DNA of 64,000 nt. It comes from Psychrobacter urativorans (GTDB taxonomy: Bacteria > Pseudomonadota > Gammaproteobacteria > Pseudomonadales > Moraxellaceae). Within the stretch, counting starts at the first letter, position 1; the number at the start of each line of letters is the position of its first letter. The notes under the pieces were generated by a model that saw only the letters and a list, made by a program, of their open reading frames with translations, made no database searches and was not told the DNA's origin. Location: NCBI RefSeq assembly GCF_001298525.1, contig NZ_CP012678.1:1984001-2048000 (forward strand), in the 5' to 3' direction. Both the position numbers and the translations under genes were made by a program. Positions 18,393-29,446 of this stretch are shown piece after piece.

Positions 18393-19889
18393 ATGATGAC
18401 TTTTGAAGAATATCAAGCTTTTAAAGACCAAGGCTTTAGCCATGTGCCCCTGATTAAAAAACGTCTGATGGACGTGCAAACCCCTGTTTCTGTATTTTCC
18501 AAAGTACGAGATTTAAGTGGTTCGGCGTATCTATTTGAATCGGTCGTAGGCGGTGAGCGTTGGGCGCGCTATTCAATGATTGGACTGGGTAGCGATCTCA
18601 TTTTGCAATACGCTGATGGCATGATGACCCTTAAAAAAGACGATTGCATTGATATCGATGCTGTTGCGGATCCCTTTGATTATCTGCGCAAGTTAATGGC
18701 AAGTTATAAGATGCCCACGGTAGATGAGGTGCCCGCATTGCCCAGCTTTAGTGGCGGGCTAATCGGCTATTTTGGCTATGATATGGTGCGCGTTATCGAG
18801 CCAAGCGTTGGCTTATCTGATGCACCCAATCCGATGTCATTACCCGATATGTGGTTGATGTTATCCATGAGTGTGATTGTGTTTGATAGTCTAGAAAACA
18901 CCTTATCTATTATTGTTTATGCGGACTGTCATAACGACGATGGTTATGGCGCCGCTATTCGTGAGCTACAAAAAATTGAAGATAAACTGGCGGAAATGCC
19001 TGATTTAAGCGCGCCAATCATGCCAACGCCTAAGTTCGAATCACAAACAGGACAGGAAAAATACTGCTCTGATGTCAATAAAATTAAAGATTATATCTTA
19101 GCAGGGGACGTGATGCAGGTAGTGCCTGCGCAGCGTTTAACGGCTGATTATACCGGTGACTCGCTTGCCGTCTATCGTGCATTACGATTTTTAAATCCAT
19201 CACCTTATCTGTTTTTAGTGCATGGTTACACCCTTGATGATCACAAGCGCTTTGATATCATTGGCGCGTCTCCCGAGATTTTATCTCGTATTGAAAACGG
19301 TAAAGTGACCGTGCGCCCATTAGCCGGTACGCGCCAACGTGGTCACGATGAAGCCGAAGATTTAGCGCTAGAGCAAGAACTGCTATCTGATAAAAAAGAA
19401 ATTGCGGAACATCTGATGCTGATTGATTTAGGACGCAACGATATTGGTCGTGTGTGCGAGTACGGTAGCGTCAAAGTCACCGAAAAAATGTTTATTGAAC
19501 GCTATTCACAAGTGATGCATATCGCCTCTAATGTGGAAGGCACCGTACTGCCCGATAAAGATGCGTTAGACGTCTTTTGTGCCACGTTCCCTGCCGGTAC
19601 ACTATCAGGCGCGCCCAAAATCCGTGCCATGCAAATTATTGATGAAGTAGAGCCGGTTCGTCGTACCGTATTTGGTGGCTCAGTTGGCTACCTCGGCTGG
19701 CATGGCAACATGGATACCGCTATTGCTATCCGCACAGCAGTCATGCGCCGTGGCAAGATACATATTCAAGCCGGTGCCGGTGTGGTCGCTGATTCGATAC
19801 CAGAAGCAGAATGGGATGAAACCAATAAAAAAGCCTTAGCACTCGTTAAAGCAGTAAAAATGGCTTGTGATGGGCTACGTATTCGCTAA
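18393..19889 (+). CDS. trpE: Anthranilate synthase component I
   Basis: TrpE converts chorismate to anthranilate using ammonia supplied by TrpG, the first committed step of tryptophan synthesis. The 498-residue protein has the N-terminal regulatory part with YLFESVVGGERWARYS, which matches the tryptophan-binding LLES region, and the chorismate-binding core with VVPAQRLTADY, GASPEILSRI, VRPLAGTRQRG, LIDLGRNDIGRV and AGTLSGAPKIRAMQII. The gene is alone: tRNA genes follow and no trpG, trpD or trpC is in the window, so the trp genes are split. I found no leader peptide with tandem Trp codons upstream. Confidence 0.96.
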   Translation: MMTFEEYQAFKDQGFSHVPLIKKRLMDVQTPVSVFSKVRDLSGSAYLFESVVGGERWARYSMIGLGSDLILQYADGMMTLKKDDCIDIDAVADPFDYLRKLMASYKMPTVDEVPALPSFSGGLIGYFGYDMVRVIEPSVGLSDAPNPMSLPDMWLMLSMSVIVFDSLENTLSIIVYADCHNDDGYGAAIRELQKIEDKLAEMPDLSAPIMPTPKFESQTGQEKYCSDVNKIKDYILAGDVMQVVPAQRLTADYTGDSLAVYRALRFLNPSPYLFLVHGYTLDDHKRFDIIGASPEILSRIENGKVTVRPLAGTRQRGHDEAEDLALEQELLSDKKEIAEHLMLIDLGRNDIGRVCEYGSVKVTEKMFIERYSQVMHIASNVEGTVLPDKDALDVFCATFPAGTLSGAPKIRAMQIIDEVEPVRRTVFGGSVGYLGWHGNMDTAIAIRTAVMRRGKIHIQAGAGVVADSIPEAEWDETNKKALALVKAVKMACDGLRIR

Positions 19890-20020
19890 AGTGTTGCTGA
19901 TTATTGAGCACTTATAGATACGGGTAAATATTAGCTATATTTATCGTCATAAAAATAATGAATAAAATCAAATATTTAAGAATTAATATTAAAATATTAA
20001 TAAAATAATGAAAATAGGGC

Positions 20021-20048
20021 TTGCGTTATCTTAAATATTTGATAGAAT
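20021..20048 (+). promoter_or_regulatory. Promoter of the tRNA-tuf cluster
   Basis: TTGCGT and TAGAAT are separated by 16 bases, ending 22 bp before the first tRNA. The bases just after the -10 are GC-rich (AGCCACCAC), the type of discriminator seen at growth-rate-regulated stable RNA promoters. Confidence 0.7.
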
Positions 20049-20070
20049 AGCCACCACTTTGAGAGAACAA

Positions 20071-20146
<76 letters not shown>

Positions 20147-20166
20147 TATCTTTCAAAGTAACCTAA

Positions 20167-20250
20167 GGTGGGATTGGGGAGCGGTCAAACCCAACAGACT
20201 GTAAATCTGTCGCGAAAGCTTCGAAGGTTCGAATCCTTCTCCCACCACCA
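20167..20250 (+). tRNA. tRNA-Tyr (anticodon GTA)
   Basis: An 84-base tRNA with the long variable arm typical of bacterial tRNA-Tyr, acceptor arms GGTGGGA/TCCCACC, anticodon loop CTGTAAA with GTA, T-loop GTTCGAATC and an encoded ACCA end. Confidence 0.97.
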
Positions 20251-20299
20251 TATTTTAAAGTTTATCATAGCGCCAAGAATACTCTCAATATGAGTAATT

Positions 20300-20373
20300 G
20301 CGGGTGTGGTATAATGGTAACACCTTAGCCTTCCAAGCTAATGACGCGGGTTCGATTCCCGCCACCCGCTCCA
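20300..20373 (+). tRNA. tRNA-Gly (anticodon TCC)
   Basis: A 74-base tRNA with acceptor arms GCGGGTG/CACCCGC, anticodon loop CTTCCAA with TCC, T-loop GTTCGATTC and an encoded TCCA end. Confidence 0.97.
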
Positions 20374-20478
20374 TACATACGGCATCAATTGTAAATAGTA
20401 GACAATTCATCACGACAGTCGATTATCATAGCTGTTTCGTGATATTTTTTTATATAACCGACTGGTTCTGTAAAATAC

Positions 20479-20553
<75 letters not shown>

Positions 20554-20989
20554 TTTATTGTTTAACGTTGTATTGTCTGTTTGTGCTATACAAGTATTAT
20601 AAAATAACCGGTCTATCAAATATCAATGACTGCTTATATCCAATAATCTTATAAAGTTTTGTATCACTATTGAAAAAAATAGAAATGACTCAGCAAATAA
20701 TGATTTGAAGGTGACACTGAGGTGTTGCCTTTTAGTGCTGTCAGTTCGTTAATTAATAAATATACACGACTATTCAATACTACTATTAATATTGAGTACG
20801 GTAAGTAATATAGTAAATAGATTGAAAAAATGAGTATAGCACCCATAAAGGTAGCTGTTGTAAAAGACAATATTTAGTAGCTCAACCATAGCGTCAACGG
20901 TTTGATGGTTTTAATTCTATCATAAACCGTCAAACAGCTATTTACCAATCTTTGATTAATGAAGATTCACCAATAAAGAGGAAAAACTC
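20554..20989. other. Spacer and leader between the last tRNA and tuf, with a hairpin
   Basis: This 436-base region is much longer than I would expect for this junction. At 20900-20935, GTTTGATGGTTT pairs with AAACCGTCAAAC (12 bp, one G-U) around an 11-base loop, 55 bp before the tuf start and with no T tract. It may be a leader structure or attenuator. A short minus-strand reading frame here (20667-20870) has no ribosome binding site of note and I do not call it. Confidence 0.55.
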
Positions 20990-22180
20990 ATGGCAAAGGC
21001 CAAGTTTGAACGCTTAAAACCACACGTCAACGTTGGTACCATCGGACACGTTGACCATGGTAAAACCACCCTTACCGCTGCAATCGCAACCGTAGCTGCA
21101 ATCACTTCAGGCGGCGAAGCCAAAGACTATGCGTCTATTGACTCAGCCCCAGAAGAAAAAGCACGTGGCATCACCATCAACACCTCACATGTAGAATATG
21201 ACACCCCATCACGTCACTACGCCCACGTCGACTGCCCAGGTCACGCCGATTATGTTAAAAACATGATCACCGGTGCGGCACAGATGGACGGCGCTATTCT
21301 AGTTGTATCTGCAACTGACGGCCCTATGCCACAAACTCGTGAGCACATCTTGCTATCACGTCAGGTTGGCGTACCGTACATCGTTGTATTCATGAACAAA
21401 TGTGACATGGTTGATGACGAAGAATTGTTAGAACTTGTAGAAATGGAAGTTCGCGAATTATTGAGCGACTATGATTTCCCAGGTGATGACACCCCAATCG
21501 TTAAAGGTTCAGCCACTGAAGCCCTAAAAGGCTCACAAGAAAAATACGGCCAACCAGCCGTAGTAGAACTACTAAACATCCTAGACACCTACATCCCAGA
21601 GCCAGAGCGTGACATCGACAAAGCATTCCTAATGCCAATCGAAGACGTCTTCTCAATCTCAGGTCGTGGTACCGTTGTAACCGGCCGTGTTGAATCTGGT
21701 ATCGTTAAAGTTGGTGACGAAATCGAAATCGTCGGTATCCGTGACACTCAAAAAACCACCTGTACTGGTGTAGAGATGTTCCGTAAACTGCTTGACGAAG
21801 GTCGTGCAGGCGAAAACTGTGGCGTACTACTACGTGGTACTAAACGTGAAGACGTACAACGTGGTCAAGTACTTGCTAAGCCAGGTTCAATCACCCCGCA
21901 TACTAAATTTGACGCTGAAGTCTATGTATTGTCAAAAGAAGAGGGTGGTCGTCACACACCATTCCTAAACGGCTATCGTCCACAGTTCTACTTCCGTACT
22001 ACTGACGTAACTGGCGCAATCCAATTACAAGACGGTACTGAAATGGTCATGCCTGGTGATAACGTTGAGATGGGCGTAGAGCTTATCCACCCAATCGCTA
22101 TGGACAAAGGTCTACGCTTCGCTATTCGTGAAGGCGGCCGTACTGTAGGCGCTGGTGTTGTTGCTAACGTTAACGTTTAA
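20990..22180 (+). CDS. tuf: Elongation factor Tu
   Basis: EF-Tu delivers aminoacyl-tRNA to the ribosome as a GTP complex. The 396-residue protein has G1 [14 protein letters not shown], switch [15 protein letters not shown]3 [13 protein letters not shown] and G4 NKCDM, followed by both beta-barrel domains ending in [15 protein letters not shown] 7 bases upstream supports the start. Codon use is visibly more biased than in the neighbours (frequent ATC, CGT and GGT), as expected for a very highly expressed gene. It follows a tRNA cluster and ends at a terminator; secE and nusG, which follow tufB in E. coli, are not here. Confidence 0.99.
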   Translation: MAKAKFERLKPHVNVGTIGHVDHGKTTLTAAIATVAAITSGGEAKDYASIDSAPEEKARGITINTSHVEYDTPSRHYAHVDCPGHADYVKNMITGAAQMDGAILVVSATDGPMPQTREHILLSRQVGVPYIVVFMNKCDMVDDEELLELVEMEVRELLSDYDFPGDDTPIVKGSATEALKGSQEKYGQPAVVELLNILDTYIPEPERDIDKAFLMPIEDVFSISGRGTVVTGRVESGIVKVGDEIEIVGIRDTQKTTCTGVEMFRKLLDEGRAGENCGVLLRGTKREDVQRGQVLAKPGSITPHTKFDAEVYVLSKEEGGRHTPFLNGYRPQFYFRTTDVTGAIQLQDGTEMVMPGDNVEMGVELIHPIAMDKGLRFAIREGGRTVGAGVVANVNV

Positions 22181-22215
22181 GACTTAACCCTTAGGTTAAA
22201 GCTCAACCGTTAGAC

Positions 22216-22251
22216 AAAAGCCATTCTCTTTATTGAGGGTGGCTTTTTTTT
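22216..22251 (+). terminator. Terminator after tuf
   Basis: AAAAGCCATTCTC pairs with GAGGGTGGCTTTT along 13 positions (two G-U pairs) around a 6-base loop and is followed by eight or more T residues. Confidence 0.93.
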
Positions 22252-22327
22252 GGTTGATAGTTTGGAAGTGCTAGTATCATTTATTCATGACCAACGAGAT
22301 TTTTTGAGAAAAAATAAAGGAGTGATG

Positions 22328-22804
22328 ATGCTGATTATAAAGCACTTATCCGAAGAATTGTCTGAGCATCAGCGAGATATCCAAGAGGTAGCTGATATTG
22401 AAGCTGTCATTCAGTCCCAAGATGCGTGGAGTTATCAAACACTTAACGATCTGCTAGGACAAGATAGTATTCGTTTAATGGTCGTTATAAATACGGTTAA
22501 AAGCGACGTTGTAGGCTACTGTCTATATCAGGTCGTCTTTGAGCAAGCAGAAATCTTACGCATCGGTACGCATCCTGATTATCAACGCCGAGGTATCGCA
22601 TCAAAGCTATTTGCGACGTTAAATGATGAGTTAAAAGCTAAGAAGGTGGATGGTTTATTATTAGAAGTACGAGCCGATAATATGCCTGCGATCGCACTGT
22701 ATGAGCAGCAAGGATTTATTTTGATTCATCGCCGTAAAGGCTATTATCAACAGCTTCACAATCCCGCAGTCGATGCCCTTATTATGCAGCTTAGCTACAT
22801 TTAG
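22328..22804 (+). CDS. rimI: GNAT acetyltransferase, probable ribosomal-protein-alanine N-acetyltransferase
   Basis: RimI acetylates the N terminus of ribosomal protein S18. This protein of about 158 residues has the GNAT acetyl-CoA loop HPDYQRRGIASKLF, then LLLEVRADNMPAIALYEQQGF and HRRKGYYQ, which match RimI closely. I place the start at ATG 22328 because AAAGGAG ends 5 bases before it; ATG 22325 is equally in frame. A TTG start at 22250 would lie inside the tuf terminator and is rejected. It follows tuf on the same strand but after the terminator. The family is certain, the S18 substrate likely. Confidence 0.85.
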   Translation: MLIIKHLSEELSEHQRDIQEVADIEAVIQSQDAWSYQTLNDLLGQDSIRLMVVINTVKSDVVGYCLYQVVFEQAEILRIGTHPDYQRRGIASKLFATLNDELKAKKVDGLLLEVRADNMPAIALYEQQGFILIHRRKGYYQQLHNPAVDALIMQLSYI

Positions 22805-22914
22805 CAGCTTTTATTTGATGTTAAGTATTTAACTATATTATAAGTATCTTGTTATTAACCGCTAATATTTGAGATATTAAAAGCACAAAGGTGCTATAAA
22901 GGTGGAAAAGGTGT

Positions 22915-23352
22915 TTAACGAGATAGCGTGGTAGAAGGTTGGCAATCCTCAACACTAGGAATAGAGCTATGATCGATTTTCATATGTTTAAGAATATCAA
23001 TACGTTGGGTTAATAGCTCAACCATACGATTGATATTGGCTTGCTGCTTTTTAACTTGTTCGAGCTTTTTCTCAGTCATATTAAGTTGCTCACCAATATC
23101 GAGTAGCCCATCGTAATAGTCATTCAAGCTGTCTTTAATTTCAGTTAACGTAAAGCCAATCGCTTGGGCGCTTTTAATCAGTTCAATACGTTCAATGCAT
23201 TCAGGGTGGAATTCTGTATACAAACGCGATCCTGCTTGGCGTTTGCGCGATTTTAACAGTCCAAGCTGCTCATAATGGCGCACGGTATCTTTGGTGGTAT
23301 TGGCTTGGTTTGCGAGTGCACCGATGAGCAAAAATGATGTATCAGGTGTCAT
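22915..23352 (-). CDS. MerR-family transcriptional regulator
   Basis: The 145-residue protein has the MerR N-terminal winged helix (about 8-75: IGALANQANTTKDTVRHYEQLGLL, then SRLYTEF and IKSAQAIGFTLTEI) and a following coiled-coil dimerisation helix (about 90-130). There are only two cysteines, one near residue 51 in the DNA-binding half and one near the C terminus, so it is not an obvious metal sensor like MerR or CueR. GAGGT before the ATG supports the start. Its target is not indicated: the neighbours are aat-trxB on the same strand and rimI convergent. Confidence 0.85.
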   Translation of the reverse strand: MTPDTSFLLIGALANQANTTKDTVRHYEQLGLLKSRKRQAGSRLYTEFHPECIERIELIKSAQAIGFTLTEIKDSLNDYYDGLLDIGEQLNMTEKKLEQVKKQQANINRMVELLTQRIDILKHMKIDHSSIPSVEDCQPSTTLSR

Positions 23353-23424
23353 ATAATGACCTCATAATTGCCAAAAAATTTAAAATCGCTAAAAACTTTA
23401 GGTTGATGGTAGCTATGAGGATAG

Positions 23425-24234
23425 CTAACGTTCAAACTTAGCGTTCTCTATTTTCCAAGGCGCTAGTGTGTCTAGGCGGGCAACTGCTAATGATTGGTGA
23501 GATTTTGTGTGCCATTTTACTGAGCTACTGCCAATTAACGTGTCTAGTTGCGCTAAAAAATCCGTACGAGGTAACGTTGTTGCACCTAAGCTCATTAAAT
23601 GCTCGTTGGGCAATTGGCAGTCCACCAGTGCTACGTCACTTTGTTCACATAAACGCATTAAACCCCAAAAGGCTAATTTTGAGGCATTAGAGGCACGATG
23701 AAACATAGACTCACCAAAATAAATATTACCTATTTTCAGCCCATATAAACCGCCAATAAGATTTTGTTTATCATCCCAAACTTCAATGCTATGGGCAAAG
23801 CCGTAAGCATGTAGCTGAGTATAAGCGACAATCATTTCCTCGTGAATCCATGTGTGCTCGCCCTCAAGTAGTCCATCACTGCGCGGTAAACTGCAAGCGC
23901 GTATGACGTCATCAAAAGCTTGATTGAGCGTTAATTGCCAACGTTCACGTTTTGCTTGGCGACGTAAAGATTTGCTCGGCTGATAGTCAGACGGTACAAT
24001 AACGCAACGTGGCTCAGGGCACCACCATGCAATTGGTTCATCTTCATTAAACCATGGAAACAGCCCTTGCGCATATGCTGAAATCAGGGTTTCAGGAGCT
24101 AAATCACCACCGACTGCGACGATACCCATACCGTCAGGATCAATCTCAGCCGGATTAGGAAACGCATAACGCCCAAGACTTTTTAGGGTCTCAGGCGAGA
24201 TATCAGCAGCAGTGACATCAAAAAAATCGTGCAT
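23425..24234 (-). CDS. aat: Leucyl/phenylalanyl-tRNA--protein transferase
   Basis: Aat adds Leu or Phe to proteins with N-terminal Lys or Arg, feeding them to the ClpAP N-degron pathway. The 269-residue protein shows YAFPNPAEIDPDGMGIVAVG, YAQGLFPWFNEDEPIAWWCPEPRCV, the central EVWDDKQNLIGGLYGLKIGNIYFGESMFH split over two strands, and DCQLPNEHLMSLGA. Its ATG directly follows the TAA stop of trxB with no gap, so the pair is one operon. Slightly longer than the E. coli protein (234) owing to N- and C-terminal tails. Confidence 0.96.
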   Translation of the reverse strand: MHDFFDVTAADISPETLKSLGRYAFPNPAEIDPDGMGIVAVGGDLAPETLISAYAQGLFPWFNEDEPIAWWCPEPRCVIVPSDYQPSKSLRRQAKRERWQLTLNQAFDDVIRACSLPRSDGLLEGEHTWIHEEMIVAYTQLHAYGFAHSIEVWDDKQNLIGGLYGLKIGNIYFGESMFHRASNASKLAFWGLMRLCEQSDVALVDCQLPNEHLMSLGATTLPRTDFLAQLDTLIGSSSVKWHTKSHQSLAVARLDTLAPWKIENAKFER

Positions 24235-25989
<1,755 letters not shown>

Positions 25990-28900
25990 GTGATATCAGC
26001 ACCGCTTATTGAGTATTTAAAAAAAGGGATATTTACCGTCCTTGGGTTAATGTTAGCCGTCTATTTATTCGTGATTTTGTTGACCTATACTGGCAATGAT
26101 CCCAGCTGGTCACATATCAGTAGCGATATGACGACCGTTAACAATACTGGCGGTGCCATGGGCGCGTGGTTATCCGATTTGCTCTACAGCTTTTTTGGTT
26201 TTGGCTCATGGTGGCTGTTGGCATTTTTAATCTATGAATCCACTTTAATATGGTGGGGTAATAAGCCCGCGCTTTGGATACTACGATTGGTGGCTTATGT
26301 ATTTTTAATCTTAAGTGCGAGTGCGTTAATTGCGCAGTTTATTACTTTAATTAATCATGTGACCAATCCTGTACCTATGGGTCTTAAGGGTCTGGCAGGC
26401 GGTATTATTGGTACGGAGTTACAAATCCGCTTGGCGCAGCTCTTAACATCGTGGGGCAGCTTGGTATTTTTAACCATATTTGTGATTATTACAGCCACTT
26501 TTGCATTCAATATCCATTGGCTGAAACTTTATCAGACGTTTACTAACTTAGCGTGGCTTGGTTCTGGGGTGAAAGCGGAGGAAAATAACGCTAAAGCCGC
26601 CAATCATACATCGCCAAATACCAATAAACGCTCGCGAGTACAAAATGGTAAAGACTTGATTATCAGCAAAATGATGCAAAAAAAATCTGACTATGGGCAA
26701 CTGCCCCTTGAGTTGCAGCCTGCTCACTCTGTTCATGACGATAGTGCCAGTCAGACAGTGATGAGTCCAACGCGGGAGAGTCAAGGTCAGTTTAGTGGGA
26801 TGCTCAGCGATTTTTTAGCCCAATCAGGCTTAGTGGCTAGCGTCAAAGCGACGATGGCTGAGGAAGCCGCAAGCCGCGCTATACATGAAAAATTGCAACC
26901 TGCAACAGCAATGCCTAATGACACTTATGCTAAAACTAATGTCGTTCATAACAATAGCCATACCTCTGCGTTTACTTCCCACTCCAACTCTAGCACTGCG
27001 CCTATGCGTAAGGTCGAGCCTAGCTTTGCATGGAATGATGCAGGGATTGTTCATGATTTATTAGCAAATGAGTTTATTGTTGAGGAAAGCAATTCTAACC
27101 CTAACTCTGCTCCTGCGGTTGACTTAAATATAGCACCTGTCGATGAAGATTTATCGGCATCTGTAAACGCGCCAACTGTTGAGATTATTAACACCCAAAC
27201 AGAAGACACCAATGCGCCAACCGCTGATGGCGATGCCTTGCTAGACACTTGGTTAGCAGAGCAGGATTCATTTCCAGAATCAACATTCTCGCCTTCAGAA
27301 GTAGTAGATGATGTGGCGCATCGTCATAATGCAATGATAAAACCCGTCATAGAAACGCCAGTAGAGTCTATTGAAAATTTATCTACCGTTTCAATAGATG
27401 AGCCAGCAGATGAACCGTTAGATGTTTTTGCCGCTATGGTTTCGCAAACGTCTATTCCTGAAATGCCAGTTGTTGCAAAAGCTGAGCCCAGTGTTTCAAA
27501 ATCTAAAGCTCTTACTCCTGTGGCAGAGCTGCACAACCATCAGCAGTATACTCAGCACTCTCAGCAAGCATCCATTGCCGCTACAGATATGACACCGACC
27601 AACACAGCACCTATCAATCCAACGATAGCGTCACAACCAACCATCAGCTTTGCCGTGCCTGATGGCGATAGCAGCAATCATATTACCGATATGATGCCTG
27701 ATGCGATAGATGACGAATTAGCTGCTCCTAGCATGCCAGAAATTCATGACGATGCGGCATTTTCTAATCGTTCACGCTCGATGCAAACCGCAGCGTACCG
27801 CGCCCAGTTATCACCTATTCCGTCTCTAGCTATCTTAGATAAGCCTGACCCCAATCATCAGCCAAGTTATACCACCGCTGAGCTTGAGCAATTATCAGAA
27901 TTATTAGAAATTAAACTGCAAGAGTTCAATGTGAAAGCCAATGTGGTCAATGCTATTCCCGGACCAGTGGTGACTCGCTTTGAAGTCGAGCTTGCGCCTG
28001 GGGTTAAAGCCAGTAAAGTCACAGGAATTTCGCGAGATTTGGCGCGTTCATTATCAATGGCATCCCTGCGTGTGGTTGAGGTCATTCCGGGTAAGCCTTA
28101 CATTGGCATTGAAGTGCCGAACAAACAGCGTGAAATGGTGCGCTTAATTGAGCTGCTGGATACCGAGAAATTCAAAGACCCCAAATCGCAAATCAGTATC
28201 GCCATGGGTAAAGATATCGGTGGCAAACCCATCATTAGTGACCTTGCACGCGCGCCACATATGTTGGTTGCCGGAACGACCGGCTCTGGTAAGTCGGTAC
28301 TGGTCAATTCCATGTTGTTGTCCATGTTACTAAAGTACACGCCCGAACAACTGCGTCTTATTTTGATTGACCCCAAGCAGCTTGAACTGGCAAATTATAA
28401 TGATATTCCGCATTTGCTCACGCCTGTGGTCACCGACATGACCGAAGCGGCGAGTAGCTTATCATGGTGTGTGGCGGAAATGGAGCGTCGGTATTTTTTG
28501 ATGAGTGTGCTCAAAGTGCGTAAATTGAGCGACTTTAATAGAAAAGTGCGCGCCGCTGAAAAATCCGGTCATCCAATCCTCGACCCGTTATGGCGACCTA
28601 ATGACAGCGTTAGTATCAGCCAAGCGCCCAAGATGAAAACCTTACCAATGATTGTGATTGTCGCGGATGAATTTGCCGATATGATTATGCAAGTGGGTAA
28701 GCAGGCTGAGGAATTAATCACGCGCCTTGCTCAAAAATCACGGGCGGCAGGGATTCATTTAATATTGGCCACGCAACGTCCCTCAGTGGATGTGATTACC
28801 GGTTTGATTAAAGCCAATATCCCCGTCAGAGCGGCATTACGTGTCAACTCAAAAGTTGACTCACGGACGATTTTGGACAGCGGTGGCGCCGAAGACATGC

Positions 28901-29286
28901 TCGGCAATGGTGATATGTTGTTCTTAGGACCTGGACAGATTGAACCCGATCGTGTCCACGGCGCGTATGTGAGCGATGAAGAGGTCAACAGCGTTTGTGA
29001 CGCATGGCGTGAACGCGGTGCGCCCGATTACATCGACAATATGGCAGGTAATTTTGAGCTGTCCAGTATCGGCAGTGGTAGTACCGGCAGTCCGTCTGGT
29101 GAAGATGACGACCTTTATAATGAGGCAGTCGCCTTTATTATGGAAACCCGCAAAGTGTCTGCGTCTAGTATTCAGCGCAAATTTAGCATTGGCTATAACC
29201 GTGCCGCTAGAATTGTGGACTCAATGGAAGAAGCGGGAATCGTCAGTCCGATGGGCAAAAGTGGCAAGCGTGAGTTGCTTATGTAA
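25990..29286 (+). CDS. ftsK: DNA translocase FtsK
   Basis: FtsK anchors at the division septum and pumps DNA to resolve chromosome dimers at dif with XerCD. The 1098-residue protein has an N-terminal membrane domain (about 1-190, four or five helices), a long low-complexity linker rich in Ala, Thr, Ser, Asp and Pro (about 195-620), the RecA-like motor with Walker A GTTGSGKSV near residue 765 and Walker B MIVIVADEFADMI near 888, and the gamma winged helix (about 1035-1098, MEEAGIVSPMGKSGKRELL). The start is GTG with GAGG 10 bases upstream. Its last codon and stop (ATGTAA) begin a 16-bp tandem repeat. Confidence 0.96.
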   Translation: MISAPLIEYLKKGIFTVLGLMLAVYLFVILLTYTGNDPSWSHISSDMTTVNNTGGAMGAWLSDLLYSFFGFGSWWLLAFLIYESTLIWWGNKPALWILRLVAYVFLILSASALIAQFITLINHVTNPVPMGLKGLAGGIIGTELQIRLAQLLTSWGSLVFLTIFVIITATFAFNIHWLKLYQTFTNLAWLGSGVKAEENNAKAANHTSPNTNKRSRVQNGKDLIISKMMQKKSDYGQLPLELQPAHSVHDDSASQTVMSPTRESQGQFSGMLSDFLAQSGLVASVKATMAEEAASRAIHEKLQPATAMPNDTYAKTNVVHNNSHTSAFTSHSNSSTAPMRKVEPSFAWNDAGIVHDLLANEFIVEESNSNPNSAPAVDLNIAPVDEDLSASVNAPTVEIINTQTEDTNAPTADGDALLDTWLAEQDSFPESTFSPSEVVDDVAHRHNAMIKPVIETPVESIENLSTVSIDEPADEPLDVFAAMVSQTSIPEMPVVAKAEPSVSKSKALTPVAELHNHQQYTQHSQQASIAATDMTPTNTAPINPTIASQPTISFAVPDGDSSNHITDMMPDAIDDELAAPSMPEIHDDAAFSNRSRSMQTAAYRAQLSPIPSLAILDKPDPNHQPSYTTAELEQLSELLEIKLQEFNVKANVVNAIPGPVVTRFEVELAPGVKASKVTGISRDLARSLSMASLRVVEVIPGKPYIGIEVPNKQREMVRLIELLDTEKFKDPKSQISIAMGKDIGGKPIISDLARAPHMLVAGTTGSGKSVLVNSMLLSMLLKYTPEQLRLILIDPKQLELANYNDIPHLLTPVVTDMTEAASSLSWCVAEMERRYFLMSVLKVRKLSDFNRKVRAAEKSGHPILDPLWRPNDSVSISQAPKMKTLPMIVIVADEFADMIMQVGKQAEELITRLAQKSRAAGIHLILATQRPSVDVITGLIKANIPVRAALRVNSKVDSRTILDSGGAEDMLGNGDMLFLGPGQIEPDRVHGAYVSDEEVNSVCDAWRERGAPDYIDNMAGNFELSSIGSGSTGSPSGEDDDLYNEAVAFIMETRKVSASSIQRKFSIGYNRAARIVDSMEEAGIVSPMGKSGKRELLM

Positions 29287-29328
29287 AAAATCATTTATGT
29301 AAAAAATTGCTTATGTAAACAGCAGTTG
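29281..29328 (+). repeat. 16-bp tandem repeat containing the ftsK stop, three copies
   Basis: Three units begin ATGTAA at 29281, 29297 and 29313. The first two share ATGTAAAAAAT; the third is diverged. The first ATGTAA is the last codon and stop of ftsK. Confidence 0.85.
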
Positions 29329-29339
29329 TTTTCTGTTAG

Positions 29340-29371
29340 AAAAGCGAGTCACGAGAGTGGTTCGCTTTTTT
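29340..29371 (+). terminator. Terminator after ftsK
   Basis: AAAAGCGA and TCGCTTTT pair, extended by a GTCAC/GTGGT region, with a GAGA loop and trailing T residues. Confidence 0.85.
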
Positions 29372-29402
29372 ATGACGGTTTAAAAAGTTATGATAATGCT
29401 AA

Positions 29403-29411
29403 TGCTACACT
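29403..29411 (+). promoter_or_regulatory. Likely extended -10 promoter element for the amidase gene
   Basis: TGCTACACT lies 36 bp before the ATG, a natural distance for a -10 element and short leader. Confidence 0.6.
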
Positions 29412-29446
29412 ATAAATGTCGCGACATATAAAAGGAAGTTAGGGCT

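Noticed and set aside
20667-20870. A 67-residue minus-strand frame between the tRNAs and tuf
   Set aside because: Hydrophobic but lacking a clear ribosome binding site or homology I can recognise; AT-rich spacers give such frames by chance.
22250-22327. A TTG start giving rimI 26 more residues
   Set aside because: The added part overlaps the tuf terminator, while AAAGGAG sits just before ATG 22328 and the family starts near there.
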